A stretch of 64,000 nucleotides of DNA from contig OU015541.1 of NCBI GenBank assembly GCA_907165065.1, positions 744,001 to 808,000 of the forward strand. The letters run 5' to 3'. The position numbers were made by a program, and so were the translations under genes. Each line of letters opens with the position of its first letter. The first letter of the stretch is position 1. Origin of the DNA: Caprimulgus europaeus. Taxonomy: Eukaryota; Chordata; Aves; Caprimulgiformes; Caprimulgidae. A model generated the notes under the pieces. That model was not told the origin of the DNA. It did not search any database and saw only the letters and a list, made by a program, of their open reading frames with translations. This document shows, in pieces, positions 12,164-26,958 of the stretch.

Positions 12164-14434
12164 GGGCTTGATCTCACGCCACAGAAAGGCTGAACGCAGC
12201 CAGTCCACAGGGCATCTGTGCAGCTCCACAGCGTGAAGGGGTGGGAAGAAACCTCTCTGCTCCCCTGTGCTGCATCTGCTGCCCTCGCTGCTCTGTGTGT
12301 CCAGTTTCTGGTGGTCTCTGTGCAAAGTGCAGCCGCTCGCTCGCTCCCTCCCTGGAGAATAACAAATTCCTGTTCTGAGCAAAGAGATGGCCAGGGAAGT
12401 ACTGGCAAGGTACAGCCATTTATCCAGAGCCACTGAAAGGAAGCAGGAGCCATAGACAAGGTCCCAAACTTTCCCCTGAAGCATATAACCAAGTGTGACG
12501 CTGGTTTGGAAAGCAGCACTCGTAGCAGAATGTGTTTGTAACACGGAGAGTGTTTAGATCCTCTGTACTCCCTTAGCTCTCACTCAAAAGCAGACGCAGG
12601 AGTTTTTGCCACCATTAAAATAATCAAAGTTTTAGAATAAAGAATTATGTGAATTAAAATAGCTTCATCTCATGATGGTCTTTCTATTTACTGTTCAGTA
12701 TCAGAGATGCAGCAGCAAGAACTCACCCTGCAGCTCAAGACTTCCTTTTCCTTGCGGTAGTTACGGCACACAATGCATCTCGGAGAACAACTGGTGAAAA
12801 AAAGCTCAACCAATTTCCCAACCAGGAGTGAATCCTCTCTTCTGCTGGTAGAACATATCAACCCTGCAACAGAGTTTAGCCTTGTACCAATGCAAGAAGA
12901 GACAAAGAATTATGAAGCTATGAATCCCATTAGCATCAGAATGCAGCTAAGGAGACAAGGGGATTTTACGGAGATAAGAGATTTTTGAAAGAGTACGAGG
13001 AGGAGGAAAAATTTATTTTAGAAGCACACATTTTTCATAGACCTGGAATCCAGAGCACATTATAAAACCAAATTTGTTGCTGTTTTTACCTTACAGCATT
13101 AATCACCACAGGCTTCCTTAGGTGGGCAGGAAAAATCCATTTTCCATTGTATTAACTTCATAGAATTTAAGAAGCTTTTCAAGACCCAGTAAACAATCCT
13201 GAGCCCAGCTGGCCCTGCAGTACCCTGGGCACCCGCTGCACAGGACCACACCAGCTGGACCTGCCTTCTGCAGAGGTACCTGCAGGAGAGAGGACTTCAG
13301 CCCCTGCAGCTCCACCTACCCCACCTTTGATTTAACAATGCCCACAGGAAATTCCCATTTCCAGGACGCCGTTTCCAGTACGGCTGGGCTGTGATTCTGT
13401 TTAATCCCACGTCCCTGCACAAGTGGCAGAACTCACAGGGGGGGCAAAAGCAGCGAGCAGAGAGGCACAAAGGGACGGCACAGAGAGGTGTCAGCAGCCA
13501 CAGCCCGGCTGCAATGCATGGGACATGTTTCTGGGGACAATGACAGACTGCCCATAAACCCTGCGGGCAGCAGTAGCAGCTCCCAGCTACTGTTCAGGGA
13601 CAGCAGATGCCTCCTCAGAGGTATGTGGTTCTGTGCAGCTTCTGCTGGACATGGTACTTGAGAAAACACGGTGTTGAGAAAAGCCACTGCACCCTGAGAC
13701 ACTGCAGGGACGGGGAGAGCAGACACCCTGTACCCCAGGGGAGCAGCGAACGTCCCCCTGTGTCACTCCTGGGATCCCGAGGGGTGGGATTCTTCCAACT
13801 TTGACCTCTGCTGAATAAGCAAAGATCTCAACACCCTTGGCCCACCCTGTTTCCCCATTAAGGTTTGACTAGAACCAGGATGGGGGACAAAGGGCAGTAC
13901 CAGGAAGGTTCAGTGCAGATAGTTAACAAATTTCTTTCATATTTACAAGAGTTTATGTGCATTTACAACACACAAATATGACTCCAGTGACAGCACGCTG
14001 CCTTTACTCAATTCTCAGTCAAATTATCTTACTCCACTGTGAAGGAACAGATGGGTTTGGTGCATGCATCTGGAGATAAACAAACCCAAGTCAGGTGTGT
14101 GGAGAAATGTATCAGGGCTTTGGAATTTTACTGTTCAGCCCCCCAGACAACCACATCTTCACACAGTGTGGATACACAATGCTCCAGCAGATCAGCAGCG
14201 CAGCCTGAGAACCAAACCAAGGCTTGGGCACATGCAAGATCCTTAACACCCAGCTTGCCTTTAAGAATCAAACACATGCAGAATGCACAATTGCTCCAGC
14301 AAAGCACAGACACTTGGACTGCTCCAAAAGGGAAAAAAAAACAAACAAAAAACCCACCAAACCTCCTCTAAATCTGTACAATTTGGGTTTTGACTAATGA
14401 GAAATCAGGGAAGAAAACATCTCTGTGGACTTAC

Positions 14435-14483
14435 AGTCGATTTCCAGAACAACAACTCCCAAGGGGTCTTGAAGAAGGTTGAT
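14435..14483 (-). other. Candidate short exon, unidentified
   Basis: A strong acceptor (CTCTTGTTTTTCAG) and a strong donor (ACT|GTAAGT) flank 49 bp that read INLLQDPLGVVVLEID on the minus strand. No family is assigned. The splice signals are among the best in the left half of the window, but the peptide is short. Confidence 0.2.
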
Positions 14484-17400
14484 CTGAAAAACAAGAGATG
14501 ATCTCATAAGACAGAAGAACACATTGCTGAAATCCTGCCCAGTGCCACCCAGTAGGAAGTGGATTTCTGCTAGGAAGGCTCTGCACATCGTTGCCATCTG
14601 AAAGCTGCTGTGGCACCGCATGGCATTGTCACAGGTCTGTCCCCAACCCGGCTGTGGGGCCCTTCGCTACCACACCGTAAACTGTTCGTACACAGCTTCT
14701 TGCAGAAGAAGTTTTCCATCAAGAAAGCTGCTGTGCAACTTCAGCCTCCCAACCAACCCTCAGCTCACGCTTCTCCAGAGGAGTTTCTGTGGGGTGATTA
14801 TGTGCTCTGGGAGGCCTGAGCACATGGGATGTTCCTCTTTCTCAAATGCAATTACAGCTGCAGGGAAATACAAAAAGATTTATGGGTGAAACACCAGTGG
14901 AATCAATATATCAGATCAGGTGGAAGATCGTGTTTTGAGCTGCTGCTGAACTATATTAAACCACCTAAATTAACTTAATTAGGTGTCAAAACAAGTCTGC
15001 TGTATATATAAGATATGTTTGGTTCTTAAAAAAACTCAGTCTAGTTTTAAAGAGCAGGCTCAGCTCCCAATCATCATAGCTCCACCAATACACTTCTAAA
15101 AGCTGCATATACCTTGATACACACACCATTTCTGCAAAATCTTTCTTATTTATATATAACTTTGTATTTAGATAGCAGATATCAATATTCAGCAGTTGAC
15201 AGACATCAACGCTCCCACAGGCTCTGTCCGTGCTCACATGTAAGCTTCACCCAGCCCGTGTACAAATACCTATTCTACACACAGAACTTGCCCCTGTGAC
15301 ATCTGCCAGAGTTGTTCAGAAGGATCCAACAGACAAAAATAAAACACACTCCCTGGGTTTGCTCTCTGCTGTCCCACTCAGAAGGTGACAGCTTCCATCG
15401 GGCACCGCTGGCTCCCAGCACAGGAGGAAAGGCAGGAGCTCAGCTGCGACGAGGGACACAAGGGCTGGACTCAGCTGGTCTCTGGCAGACTCGCAGGGGC
15501 TGGGGCAGGGATGTTGTCAGGACAAGGCTCTACGTAGTTCCCAAGCTCCAAGTCATTTCACAATGATATTTTTCTAGAAGAGAGATAATTATGAATTAAT
15601 AAAATACCGAGGCACACTGTACAGAACACACCATTGTCCTATCACTTCTGTGTACCTGTGCTCAGCATCACACCTGCAGCAGAGCTCAGGCTTAGAAAAA
15701 AACCACAAAAACAATGTCAAATTACTCATTAAAAGAAGATAAATACCTCATTCTCATCATTTCCCCCATAACCCTAAATACAGAGGAGAAGAGCCATTTA
15801 TAGGCTTCCCTTTCTTTCCCTACAACCAAGGGGATGGCTCTGACTCCCAGCGTGACACCTGCCCCCCCTCCTCTGCAGCTCCCAAGGCTCTGCACAAGCC
15901 CTCTCTGAGGCTGCAGTCCAAGCCCTGCTGGTGCTTACAGGGATGATGTAGTGGAAGCTGCACCTGTTTCAGCTTTCCTAACTGTCCCCTATGGTCTACT
16001 AAGTCTAATTACCAAATAATGTGCGCGAGCATGGCCGCGTCCTTGGCAATTAAGGCGCCACCACAGCAGGGCCATCAGCCACCCAGCTGTCTCCTGCTGA
16101 GGGTCTCTGGCCAGCCACCACGATACCTCATCATCTTGCACACGTTAGCAGAACACCACGCAACGCTCTGCCTTCCCCTCACCAAAGCTGCTGACAGGAT
16201 GCTGCTCGGGGTTTCGGCAATAAAAATAACAAACTATCAGTGTTTTAAGGCCCAAGTGTTCAGAGGAAGGGTGATGAGCCTGTGCCAATGGTGTATTTGC
16301 ACTTCACACCAGCTGCTTCCCTGTGTAAACCCGTATGGCCGAGTCTCTTCCCCATTGCACTCTCACCCCCCAGAGCCTCTGGCCCCAGTTCTGCTCCAGA
16401 GCCAGTGCCATGGATGGAGCTGTGGCAGACAACCATCCCCAACACCTGCAGTGCCACAGGGACCACAGAGGAGGATCACGAGGCCAGAGAGGACTGAGAA
16501 GGGGATATTTTAGCCACTGATAAATATAATGAAGCTCACAAGTCCTTTGCTTGCTCTCCCACCCCGGCTCTTTCCAGCAATCCCATACCTGCCCCCAACA
16601 GATTCCACTCTTGGAGAAGAGGCAGCGACATGTTCGCGCTGTTTGGAGCTCTGAGCAACCTGCTCAGCCAGCTCTCAAGAGCTTGGGTTTCATCCCCTGT
16701 GTTTTAAAATAACCTATTTCAAGGAACACCTCTGCTTTCCCAGGATGCTGGGAGGCTGGCACACCCAGGCACCCAAACCCCAGCCGAGGCAGGGCACGGC
16801 TGCCGGGGCTCCGGCACCCTGCGACCCGCACACCCCTGGGGATGGTCTGGTGGAGGAGGGAGCTCCAGGAAACCTGCCCTGCCTGCATGCTGGGGCTCAG
16901 GAGTGAGCTCAGGGGATGTTCACCCATAGCTGCAATAGTGTAAACATGGAGATTGGCTGTAAATGTTCCCCATCAAAAAGGGCAGTGTGAGGTAACAAGA
17001 ATTGCAGCATTTTCCCACTGCTTTTAATTGTATTTTGGCCAGGCTGGAATTAATTTTCACTTGGTGTAACTTTGAATTTCAAGTGTCTGCCTCTAAAATG
17101 TGGCTCAATCCAAATTTGTTTGCTCAAGAGCAACAGATCTTACATCTTAAGAGATTAAAAGCTAGAGGACAAAATAACTAACACTTTGGGGATGAGGCAA
17201 TTAAAATTAAACAGAGATAAATATTTATGTATTTCTTTTCTTTTTAAAATCTATACATAAGTAGGAACCTACTGGAAGGGCTTCAGAGACCCTTCAGAGC
17301 TGCAGACTGTTCCTGCACTTGCCTCCTTTCAGTGTCTGCATTGCACAAGCTCTGGAGACTGGCTGGCACTTCACCTGGAACCAAATCCTGCTCCCCGAGC

Positions 17401-17982
17401 TCCCACCACAACTGACCAAGGATCAAAAGTATTTCTAAGATCAAAAGTCTTTTGGTAGGAACCCATCCTTCCACACTTTCAAATAAGAATATACAGAGTA
17501 TAAACTAATCCCAAGTTAATTATAAAGCCAGTCATAGCAGCTAATAACACACTGGGAGGTAAGTATCTGCTCTGATGAGATTGTTCTGACACGGAGCCAG
17601 GGTCCCACCTCACTCCCTGGTTGATATTAGTGGGTATGTGCTCGTACCCACACATCTCCCTGACAGCTGCCAGCTCTGACACTGCACTGGCTGCTGAAGT
17701 AACGATAAAACTGAGACTTTTTATAAACAACATGTGTGATATGTTCTTCAAATGACCCTCCAAGAGCTCAGAAGCTCAGAAGGGACCAGGGATGAAATCC
17801 AACCATTCACAATCTGCTGAACAGATAAAATAAAATTAATTCATGAAGACTCTCACTAAGGACAAGCCCAGCAATTTATGGAGGTTCTTGTCAGTTTAAC
17901 CTTTACATCTTCTCCACTATCTAAATTCCTTCTGCAGGAATTGTCACTGTGACTTTAAGAAATGGCAAGAAAGTCATCTGCC

Positions 17983-18002
17983 AAAAAAAAAAAAGGGGGG
18001 GG
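17983..18002. repeat. A12-G8 homopurine tract
   Basis: Twelve A followed directly by eight G. It is a simple homopurine tract, possibly the remnant of a poly(A) tail or a slippage product. Confidence 0.9.
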
Positions 18003-18514
18003 AGGACATGACTTTTTTTTGCTAAAACTTCAGTTTTAGCAGCAGCTCTCTTGGTTCTGGAGAGAATCAACACAATCTTGACATCTCCACCTTCTGCTGT
18101 CTGCAGGTGTCAGAAGCAACATCACATGCCCAGAGCTCCTACACTTCAGGTCATACCCCACAGACCATCACAGCTCTGCTGTTACCTGGAGTGCATTCTG
18201 CATGTTTGAAATCTGTGGCTGCACTTTGAGGGACATTTCTTTTGAGATTAAACATAAAACAATGTCTTGTAAAGACAGATTCTGCAGCACTCTCTCTGAG
18301 ATATAACCCAGGCAGAGTCAGAAAGCCATGCTGCTGACCAAGACGAGGCAGAGAGAAAAGCAGGAATTCTAGAGGTGATGCTTCCCCATTTCTAAAACAA
18401 TCTGTTGCTCGTGAGCAGGACTCGTGGAGAAGCAGCACCAGTGTTTACACAGGGAGCACAGGCTGGATCAAGCCCGAGTTTGCTCCAGCTCTCACCCAGT
18501 TCACAGAGCCACAC

Positions 18515-18590
18515 CTGCTGAGGTCCTTCTGCTTGGACAGTCTCTTCTCCTTTGGGTTGTTCCATGACAAGTGAAGCAAATGCCAAGTCT
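18515..18590 (-). other. Candidate exon, unidentified
   Basis: An excellent acceptor (TGTTTTTACTTTTGCAG) is followed by 76 bp that read DLAFASLVMEQPKGEETVQA and a few more residues, then CAGCAG|GTGTGG. It enters in phase 2 and leaves in phase 0. The protein is not recognised, so chance is a real possibility. Confidence 0.2.
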
Positions 18591-21500
18591 CTGCAAAAGT
18601 AAAAACAGGAAACAGAGGTCTCCTGAGCACCTTGAGGCATCCCTGAAGACTGGCTATATGAACCCACCCAGCACGATTTCCTCTCATCAGCCTCACTTGG
18701 AGCTCGCACAAAAACTTTCTGTTTCTTTTGCACACTTCTGATGGATTCCTCTGCATTCTCACTAAATATGTGACCACTGGAAATGAGTCATGTTTCATCA
18801 TGAAAGCCTCTATTGATGTTTTCTACTGTCTTTATTTCATCATGCTGCATTCAATACCCTTCATTCACTCCAATAATAAGTACTAAGAGCAAAACAGTAT
18901 CTGCTACCAGAAGCACTTGGAAAAGTTGAGTCACTTGTGTAGAGCCAGGCCTGGCAGGATGGCTGCTGCAGCTTCCACTAGAGTCAACTTATAATGGCTC
19001 CACTGAGAACAGACAGAGCCATCAGCTCAGCACAGGACCACCTCCACATCCAAACAATACTCATTACAGTACCACAGAGATTAAATCCCCCTCTCCTTTC
19101 CCAAGGTAAAAACACGATGGGTTTGCACAGCAGGCAGCAGCCCTGCTCGGGCGCTGGCAGTGCTGTCTGGAAGAGATTCTGAGCACCAAAGTGTAAATCA
19201 GAGCTCCAAGTGAGTCATGATCAGAGTTTTAATCGAAATTTGTTCCACTGATGTGGCAGAAGATTTGTTCCACACCAAGCTGTTTACGTTATGATGTGTG
19301 AGTGAGCAGATTCAGCTCATGTTTCAGTCTGCTGGAAATCAGGATATTTCTTAGAAACATGGTCCATTTAATTCTACTTGCTTTTTACTGCTGGAGTACT
19401 GTCAATATGCATTCTGCTGTTATCTGGATAACTTCTCCATCACTCTTCAACTGGTTTATAGCAGGTGCTTCTCCAGAACCACGATACCCCTGCAGACACC
19501 AACCATGGCCCAGCTCAGGAGAGGCTAAGGACAGACAGTGCCAAGGCATAATGCAGCAAAGCCCATCTCCATGTGTTAATTACCACTAATGAGAAACAAA
19601 TTTAACTTTAAAAAACCCTTCCTTAAGAATGTGAGGAGCTGGACAATGTCTAATTGGAGTGCCTGCCTGAACTGCCACGTCACAGTGAACACAACGTCAC
19701 AGTCCAGGGAGAGGGAGCAGCTACCTGTGCACACCCAGCTCTCAGGTACCCCTGTGCCATTAGAAATGTGCCCTTTTCACTGCAGACCTGGTGGCACCAG
19801 GTGACCAGCTCACCTTTCCAACACTGAGGGACATCCACCGTGCACAACTACCTCCAGTGGGACAAAAGGGTGCCCGTGCATCCCGGGTGGACTGTGCGGC
19901 GAGGGCTCACACAAGCTGTCCCCAGGAGGACAGAGATCACCCAGACTTCACCAGTCATGCACAAACTCTTGATAACCTCAGAACCATTCATTATACAGAT
20001 TTACAAATGAGCACGAAGAACAAGCTCGTTACCAGCTCCTGATGGAGACAGGACACGATGGCGATCAGACACACGTAGCGGCGCGATAACTGGATTAGAG
20101 ATCTGTAAATACAGCTGGGTGGAACTGGAGGATCTGTAACAGTTTTAAAGGAGACAGGAAACAAACAATGCCTGAAGGACATCTGCAGTGCTGCACTGGT
20201 AGTGAGAGCACCACTAGCATCCACAAACCACTGTCACACAGAGCCTGTCCAAATCAATCTCCACGCAGGTACAGCGAGAGGATTTATCTCCTCTCACGGG
20301 GCAGGAGGTGCTTCTGAAGAGTTGCTTTGCTGTACCACAACAGTTACCAACAACAGCACAACGGCCCAGCAAGATACTCCTGCCAAGAACAGTTTGCAGA
20401 CACAAAGGGATCCATCAACTACAACACAGTAAAATCCCATTAACATGCAACAAACATAATGAGGCCAAAGAGAGAGGGAATCAGGAGGCAGAAAAATTCT
20501 AATTGCAGGGATGCTACTGAATTATTTTTAAGGCTAAAGAGAATCCTAACAGAATATAGGCTTCATATAGCAGAAATTCCTACCAAACTGACCCCAGTTC
20601 TGCCCCACTACTAGAGCAGTGCTGCAGCAATGCTGACCAGCACCAGGCAGCTGATTAAGACACAAATCACAATATCACTAAAAAAACAGCGAGTGTCAGA
20701 AATAATAGCCATTATAAGCATGTATGATTTCAGCTGCAGAATGGAGAAAAAAAGAACTTTTATGGTTTCTTGACAATAAATTCATCTCTGGGGATCCATC
20801 AACACAGAGGATGCCTCTCTCTAAAGCAATCACTGATGGCCTATGAGCAGAGAAAATGCACAGCTATGCATGAAAATTACAGCAGGTCATTGGGAACACA
20901 CGGCAGATTCTAGCCAAGGCTGTGCAGGACAGGTCTGTGGGCCTGCCTGAAAGAGCTACAGGAAAAGGGAATTCCAGGGGAAGTAAAGAGAGGGCAAAAG
21001 GGAAACTTACAGAAAACCAGAGAATATTAAAGAGGAGGGGTTGGATAAAATGAAGGCAAGGCAAAGAAAGGAACAAGTGAGAGACATTTATCCAAACCTT
21101 GTACCTCTGTCGTGGTCACAGACAGAAATTCCTGACCTAAACAGATTTAGAAGAAAGCCCCCACCCAGACAGTGAAGCCCAATTGATTCATATCCAGGTA
21201 AAAAAATCATCACAGAAGAGCAGGGTCCTTGCTGGCCTTCATTTCACACATGCAAATGCTGTGCAAATTCTGAACCAGAGACACCCAGTGCAGAGCTGGT
21301 CCTGCCACTCCTTTTTGAGGAATAAGAGGAAGAGAAAGAAAATCTCCTTTGGCACTGGGCTGGCAACAGGAGTTTGGAAACTGCAAAAGACTGCAAGGAG
21401 GAGGAAAGACAAAGATATATGACAGCATGATCCATATGGAAAAGGCAGCACAGAAGCAAGGGCTTGTTTCCCCAGAAACAAGATGTGGAAAGAGCAGCTC

Positions 21501-22504
21501 AGGAGAGGGATCCAGCACGTGCCCTTCCTGTGAAGCAGAAGTCAAGTGCAACCACTCTTCACACAACAGCCAGGACAGAGCTCTGGCAAGTAAGAGTCTT
21601 CTAATGGAAGAAACACCATTACTGCTAAAAACCAGAACACTGGGGGAAAGGAGGTGGACACTGCGTGCAGGTGAAGGAGGAAGCACAGGGACAACTGATT
21701 AAAAATCAAATTTTGGCTTTAAAAGGAGCCCAAACAAGAACCTCACAGCGAAGTCATCTACCAAGATGCCTGGAAATTAGCATTTCCTTGCACTAGAGAA
21801 AACTGCTTTGCAAACAGAAGGAACCTCTTTGGACTGGCCTTCTCCATCCCCTTGCCATGAAGCACACAGGAGGGACGGCTCTGAGGAGCTGCTCTGACCC
21901 TGCAGCACGATCCCAGGCTTGCTCAGTTGCTAAAAAAACAAAAACAACAAAAACAAAACAAAAAAAAACAACCATGGTTTGAAAGGATACAGCATGTAGA
22001 TTAACAGCAGCAATGGCCCCCCACAGAAACAATTAAAGCAACCAACAGCACACCTCAAATGCAGAACTGTGTATTTGGAGAGCAGTCAAGAATTTCCAAG
22101 CCACTCAGGGGCTGAAATTCCTTCATACACAAAGCTCACGTGCAAATAACAAAAAAAAATCCGCAGAGATGACCCAGGTTAATCCCACCCCATAAATGCT
22201 TCCCTGAAAGCTGCTCACAAAAGCCCAGGCTGTGTGCAGCACACACCAAAGCCCAACAGTACCACCCGGTGGTGATCCCCTTCTGCTACAGCCAGCAGAG
22301 AAATCGTCACCTTCATTCAGCAGATGAGAACCAGCTGATTTCAAACGGTGACAGACCCTTACACCAGCCTCAGAACTCACCCCTGTGCACCGACAGGGAC
22401 CACCAGCAGCTTTGGGTTTAAAAACAAGCTTGTTGGAAGCACTGAGAAATTGCTTTCTTCGTGAGAAAGGCAACAAACCCACATGCAGAACAGTCTTCAA
22501 ATCA

Positions 22505-22528
22505 CCCCCCCCCCCCCCCCCCCCCCCC
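22505..22528. repeat. Poly-C run (24 bases)
   Basis: Uninterrupted C24. Runs of this kind are length-polymorphic and prone to sequencing error, so the true length may differ. Confidence 0.9.
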
Positions 22529-25500
22529 ATTTCTTTTAAGTTCATCTATCCAGGTGCAAGAGAAAGATTTGGGTTTTTCAGTAAGACAAAATTAACAGAC
22601 TGATGAATTATGGCAGCCACAGAAGACTCAACATTACCCCATCCACCAGCATCAGAACCAGGGAGCTTTAAGAGTCCAGGTGTCAGCAACTGGGATTTCA
22701 GACTCCTGGAAGCAAAAACTGAACAATCACACACCTTTTGTTACTGCAGAACTGTTTGGACAGGCAAAACCATCCTTGCAGAGACCCACAATGTCCAGGC
22801 AGATGTTATTCAGCCCACGTTGCTGAGGAGCAGAGCAGAGCCCAAACAGGTAAAACAGAGGGAGCAGTGATGACTGAGGGTGAAAAAAACAGCACAAACA
22901 GTACAGTTAGAGAGAAAAAAAATCATCAGATGTCTCCCAACTTTATAGCAGACCAGATAATCGAGTTTGGACAGCTGCCAGCACGCTGAACAGCAGCGAT
23001 GGGGCTTTCTGCTGTACCCCATTAGCGTGCAGGAGCTGGTGGATCACTGCCAGCCTAAATGCATTGTGAGAGCAGAGAAGGGGGGTGGGAGAATGCAGAA
23101 CCATGAGGGGGGAAAGAAGCAAGAAACAGGAATGAAAGAGGAATGAGATGCACATAAAGAAAAGACACAATAAAGGAGAGTGAACAAAAAAAAAGAGATG
23201 AGAAAAGGGGAATTGGAATGGTGGGAAAGTTGAGTAATATTTGCAAGAAAAGGCAGAGAAATAGGACTGAAAGGTGAACTGGAAAGTTGAGGGAATTGAT
23301 TGACCAGGAAGGTGGGCAATTTGTGCAGGTGAGCAAGGAGACCTCAAGCATCCCTGGAAACCAGCCCTTCCTTCCTGGGCTCCTTCCTGCTCCCCTCCTC
23401 TGGGAAGGCAGAGCCCCGACACACCCGTTCAGTGCAGTTCCCCTTCTCTCTGACTGGAGATCCAGCTTCCCCCACCACCTTCCCTCGCCTCCCCACAAAC
23501 ACCCACCCTCCCCAGGCTCACCCTCTCGAGACAGGCTTCCTCCTGGGCACTGCTCCCAAACTCACCGTGAGCCTCTGGTCAGCATCAGCTCAGCCTGAGC
23601 CTCTCCACCTACTGCCCGAGTCCCCATGCTCCAGCCTCATCTCATCCCCCTGCACCTCAACTGCCCATCCTGCCAAACACAGCACTTCTCTGCAGGCAGG
23701 AGACCACAATTTTCCCTGGGCCATAAAGGCTGGAGTGAGTCCACTTCGCTCAGGTCCCTGGAGAACACCTTCAGATCCCCTCCCAGCCCAAGGGGATGCT
23801 TCCAAAGGCCAACACTTCCTACAGTCTTCCTACAGAAACCAATCCTGTCACACCCAACCACTCTGCTGCTCTGCAGGAGCTGCCAGCACACAGCCTAACA
23901 CAGCTTTCAAAAGCCTCATTTATTTACAGGGTAAAAAACCCAAAAACAAATCATAAACTGTAAAGTGAGCCCCTTCCACATGTTCTCCACAACTCATGTT
24001 TCCCAGCACCTGGAAGTCTGGCACCAGTATGTTCTACTTGGAAGGAAGAGACGTTAAAATACCCTCAGTGCTGCCTGATCCCATTGTGCAAGAGACAAAT
24101 TACAGAGCAGAGGCAGAGACCTGTCCTACCGGAGCTCGCCTGCGTTGCTTTAATGGGAGCAGAGCAAGCACCGTGGCTCTTATCAGCGGCTGAGCAGCAG
24201 GCAACAAGCTTGAGCTCAGGAATGAACTCTATCTGGTGGCACCAGCTCCCAAGGAGTGCCTGCAAAAGAGGAAAGGTTTCATTTAATGACATTGTGGTTT
24301 AAGCCTTGGTGTGTTTTACTGCAAACACCTTGCTTTTAGAGGAGGAGATGAGATGGGGGCATGGGTCTGCTCAGTCTATTCTGCTGCTTCTGCTTCTTCA
24401 GAAAAGAAAGAGCCCAGTGGAATGCAGAGGGTAGAAAAAGTCTGAGGGGAAGCAAAAAACAGGAGGGAGCAGAGAGGACAGGCCACAGGAGGTGGAGAAA
24501 GAGAAACACAACAGAAAGGTGAAGGAGAGCAGAGGAGATACAGCATTTCTGGGTGTAATGGTGGTTCAAGACAAAGAGAAGACCAAGTGTGAATCATCTG
24601 CACTGAATAAAGGCCACAAGGGTGTAGAAACTGCAACAAGAGCAGGAACATCCCCCCAGAGGGATTCCTCTCTCTACAATCCAGTAAGGAAAGGCTCCAT
24701 GAAATGCATCAGCCATCTGGGGCAGAGCCAGTGCTGCACACAGCCAGAGCTGGAGAAGGATCACAACCAAGTCACTGCTCGTGGGAGAGGTGGCCCTAGG
24801 GGGCTGCAGGCAGCAGAGCTGCTCACAGAGCCCAGTCACCATCTCCCAGCGCTGTGGGAGCACCAGCAGCAAGGTTCCATTCTCACTTTGATACAGGAAG
24901 GTGCAAGCAAGGAGAGAAGCAGGAGTGCCACTGGTCCACTGTTATTAATATTTATATTATGCCAGTAGCTAATAAGCAATAAAAATATCTAAGAACACTT
25001 TTATACACAAGAGTCCCTGCCCATTTGGGAATCACCATCACAGGAACAGTTTGATGCAGAGCCTTACAAGAAAAGGCTCCAAGGTCCTCTCTGTAAAGCA
25101 CTGAGCTCCTGAAAAGAGGTGTCAGGTCTCCTGGCAGGAGACAAGTGCATCGCTTGCAGACCTGGAAGAGAGTTACAAATGGTTGGAAAATACATGTAAA
25201 ATGGCAGAAGTCAAGTGATGTTTAACTGCCTCCACACCACTTAGTAGTGAGAAGTAAAAAATTAAATAAAACATAAAAAGGCCTTACTATTTGCAAAAGA
25301 TAAGTGAGCAAGGAGTGGGAACCTGGATTAACCCATGAGTAACAAATCAGTGATTCCCTGGAATTTTTCTCTATGACTATGTTGTAGCCACCCTGGAAAT
25401 CACAACATGGTCAGTGCAGAGCTCAGTCCCCACTCCCAGCGCTGAGCAGAATCATCTCCAAGCGCTGGGAGCAGGGAGCCCAGGAGCAGCGAGCATCATT

Positions 25501-26958
25501 TTACACCCCAGGGAATGCAACTGGAGCCCAGGAGCTCTGTTTTCCCCCCCTCAGGGACCCCTTTCACAGGAGGGAGGCACAGACCCCTGATCCCAAGCCC
25601 TGCTGTACAGAAATCACTTCCCCCTTTGGAGAAGCATCGCACCAGTAACCCAAGGCCGTGTCACAGCTGTCCCATTCAACAGGGCAAAACATCCCCTCAC
25701 ATTTGTTGTCACCAACACCAAAGAATCTGGTGCCAGGTCTGCAGAGAGAGATCCCATGACACAGGACTAGTGACACGCTGCTGGCACCGTGGCTTCACAC
25801 GCCTCTAACCCAAGGCAACCACAGCCCCTTTGACAGCGATTGACAAGCAGGCACAGTAACAGACACACTGGTGACACCCTCAAGTGGAAAAATCACACAC
25901 AGGCTGACAAAGGCAAAGTTCCTTTGACCTCCAAGGCAAAGACACTGTGTGTGGCCTCACAAAAAGTAGTAATTTTTGTCAGTATTTACCCATAGTTTCA
26001 TCAGCAGACCCTGTCTCCAGCAATCTGACACTGCTCAGACCCACCACGCCGGTGACCCACGTTTGGTGTGGTCCTTGGTCAGTCCAGCCTCGCACAGAGA
26101 AACTGGGTGTTTCCAGAATCCAGGCAAAAGGGTGACACCAGCTGCCCTCTGAACTCCACTGTCACTCAGAGTGACAAACAGGCTTCCTCCTGCCTCTGCT
26201 CTCAGATCAGCTCCACCCCGAAGAGCTGCAAGTCAAATGCTTTTCACCCACAAGTAACCTTTACAGAGAAACAAACCTCTACAAACAGTGTCAGCCTGAA
26301 GCTCACTAATGACAAAACAGAGAGAAACAGGAATCAAGGGGCTAAGTGCACCTCTCCAGAATCCAACCTTGATTCCTCACCTCATGCTCAGTCTACAACA
26401 GTTGACTGAGCAGGCAGCAATTAAATTCCAGTCTCAGCTCTCCATCTATTTCCATGGCCAGACAATTTCCCTTGCACCAGCCCCTTATCCATACCCAGAC
26501 CCAAGTCTCTTCCTCCAGCCCCAGTGCAGTCTCCTCTCCAGGTCAGATTAACCTCAGCTCTTTTAATCTTCTAAATAGGCCATTTTACCACTGTAAATCT
26601 AAAACCCATGAAGTAGAATAGCTGTCATATCTCACACCCTGGTTTGCCTCTGTAACAGGCACAATCTACTAAATCCATGGTTTTACACACAATAGCCCAA
26701 CCAGCCTGATTAAACCCAAAAGAGAACCCATTTAAAGGGGCCATTTATCACCACATCTATTACTTTATGGTAGACATTGTTCTCAAATGAGGGATGGGTT
26801 TATTAAGCCAATTTCACCTGGGAGGATGCTCATGTTTCCTACTTGATGAAAAAATGAATGCTTAAGTAGCACACATTTTTCATGGCAGCACAGGAAAACC
26901 ATTTAAGTGGAAGAGAAATACGAGCAGCTCTTAAAGCAGGATTGAGCCCCAAAAATAC

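Noticed and set aside
11713..12519. 268-codon minus-strand frame
   Set aside because: Its middle is antisense CR1 sequence; the rest has no motif.
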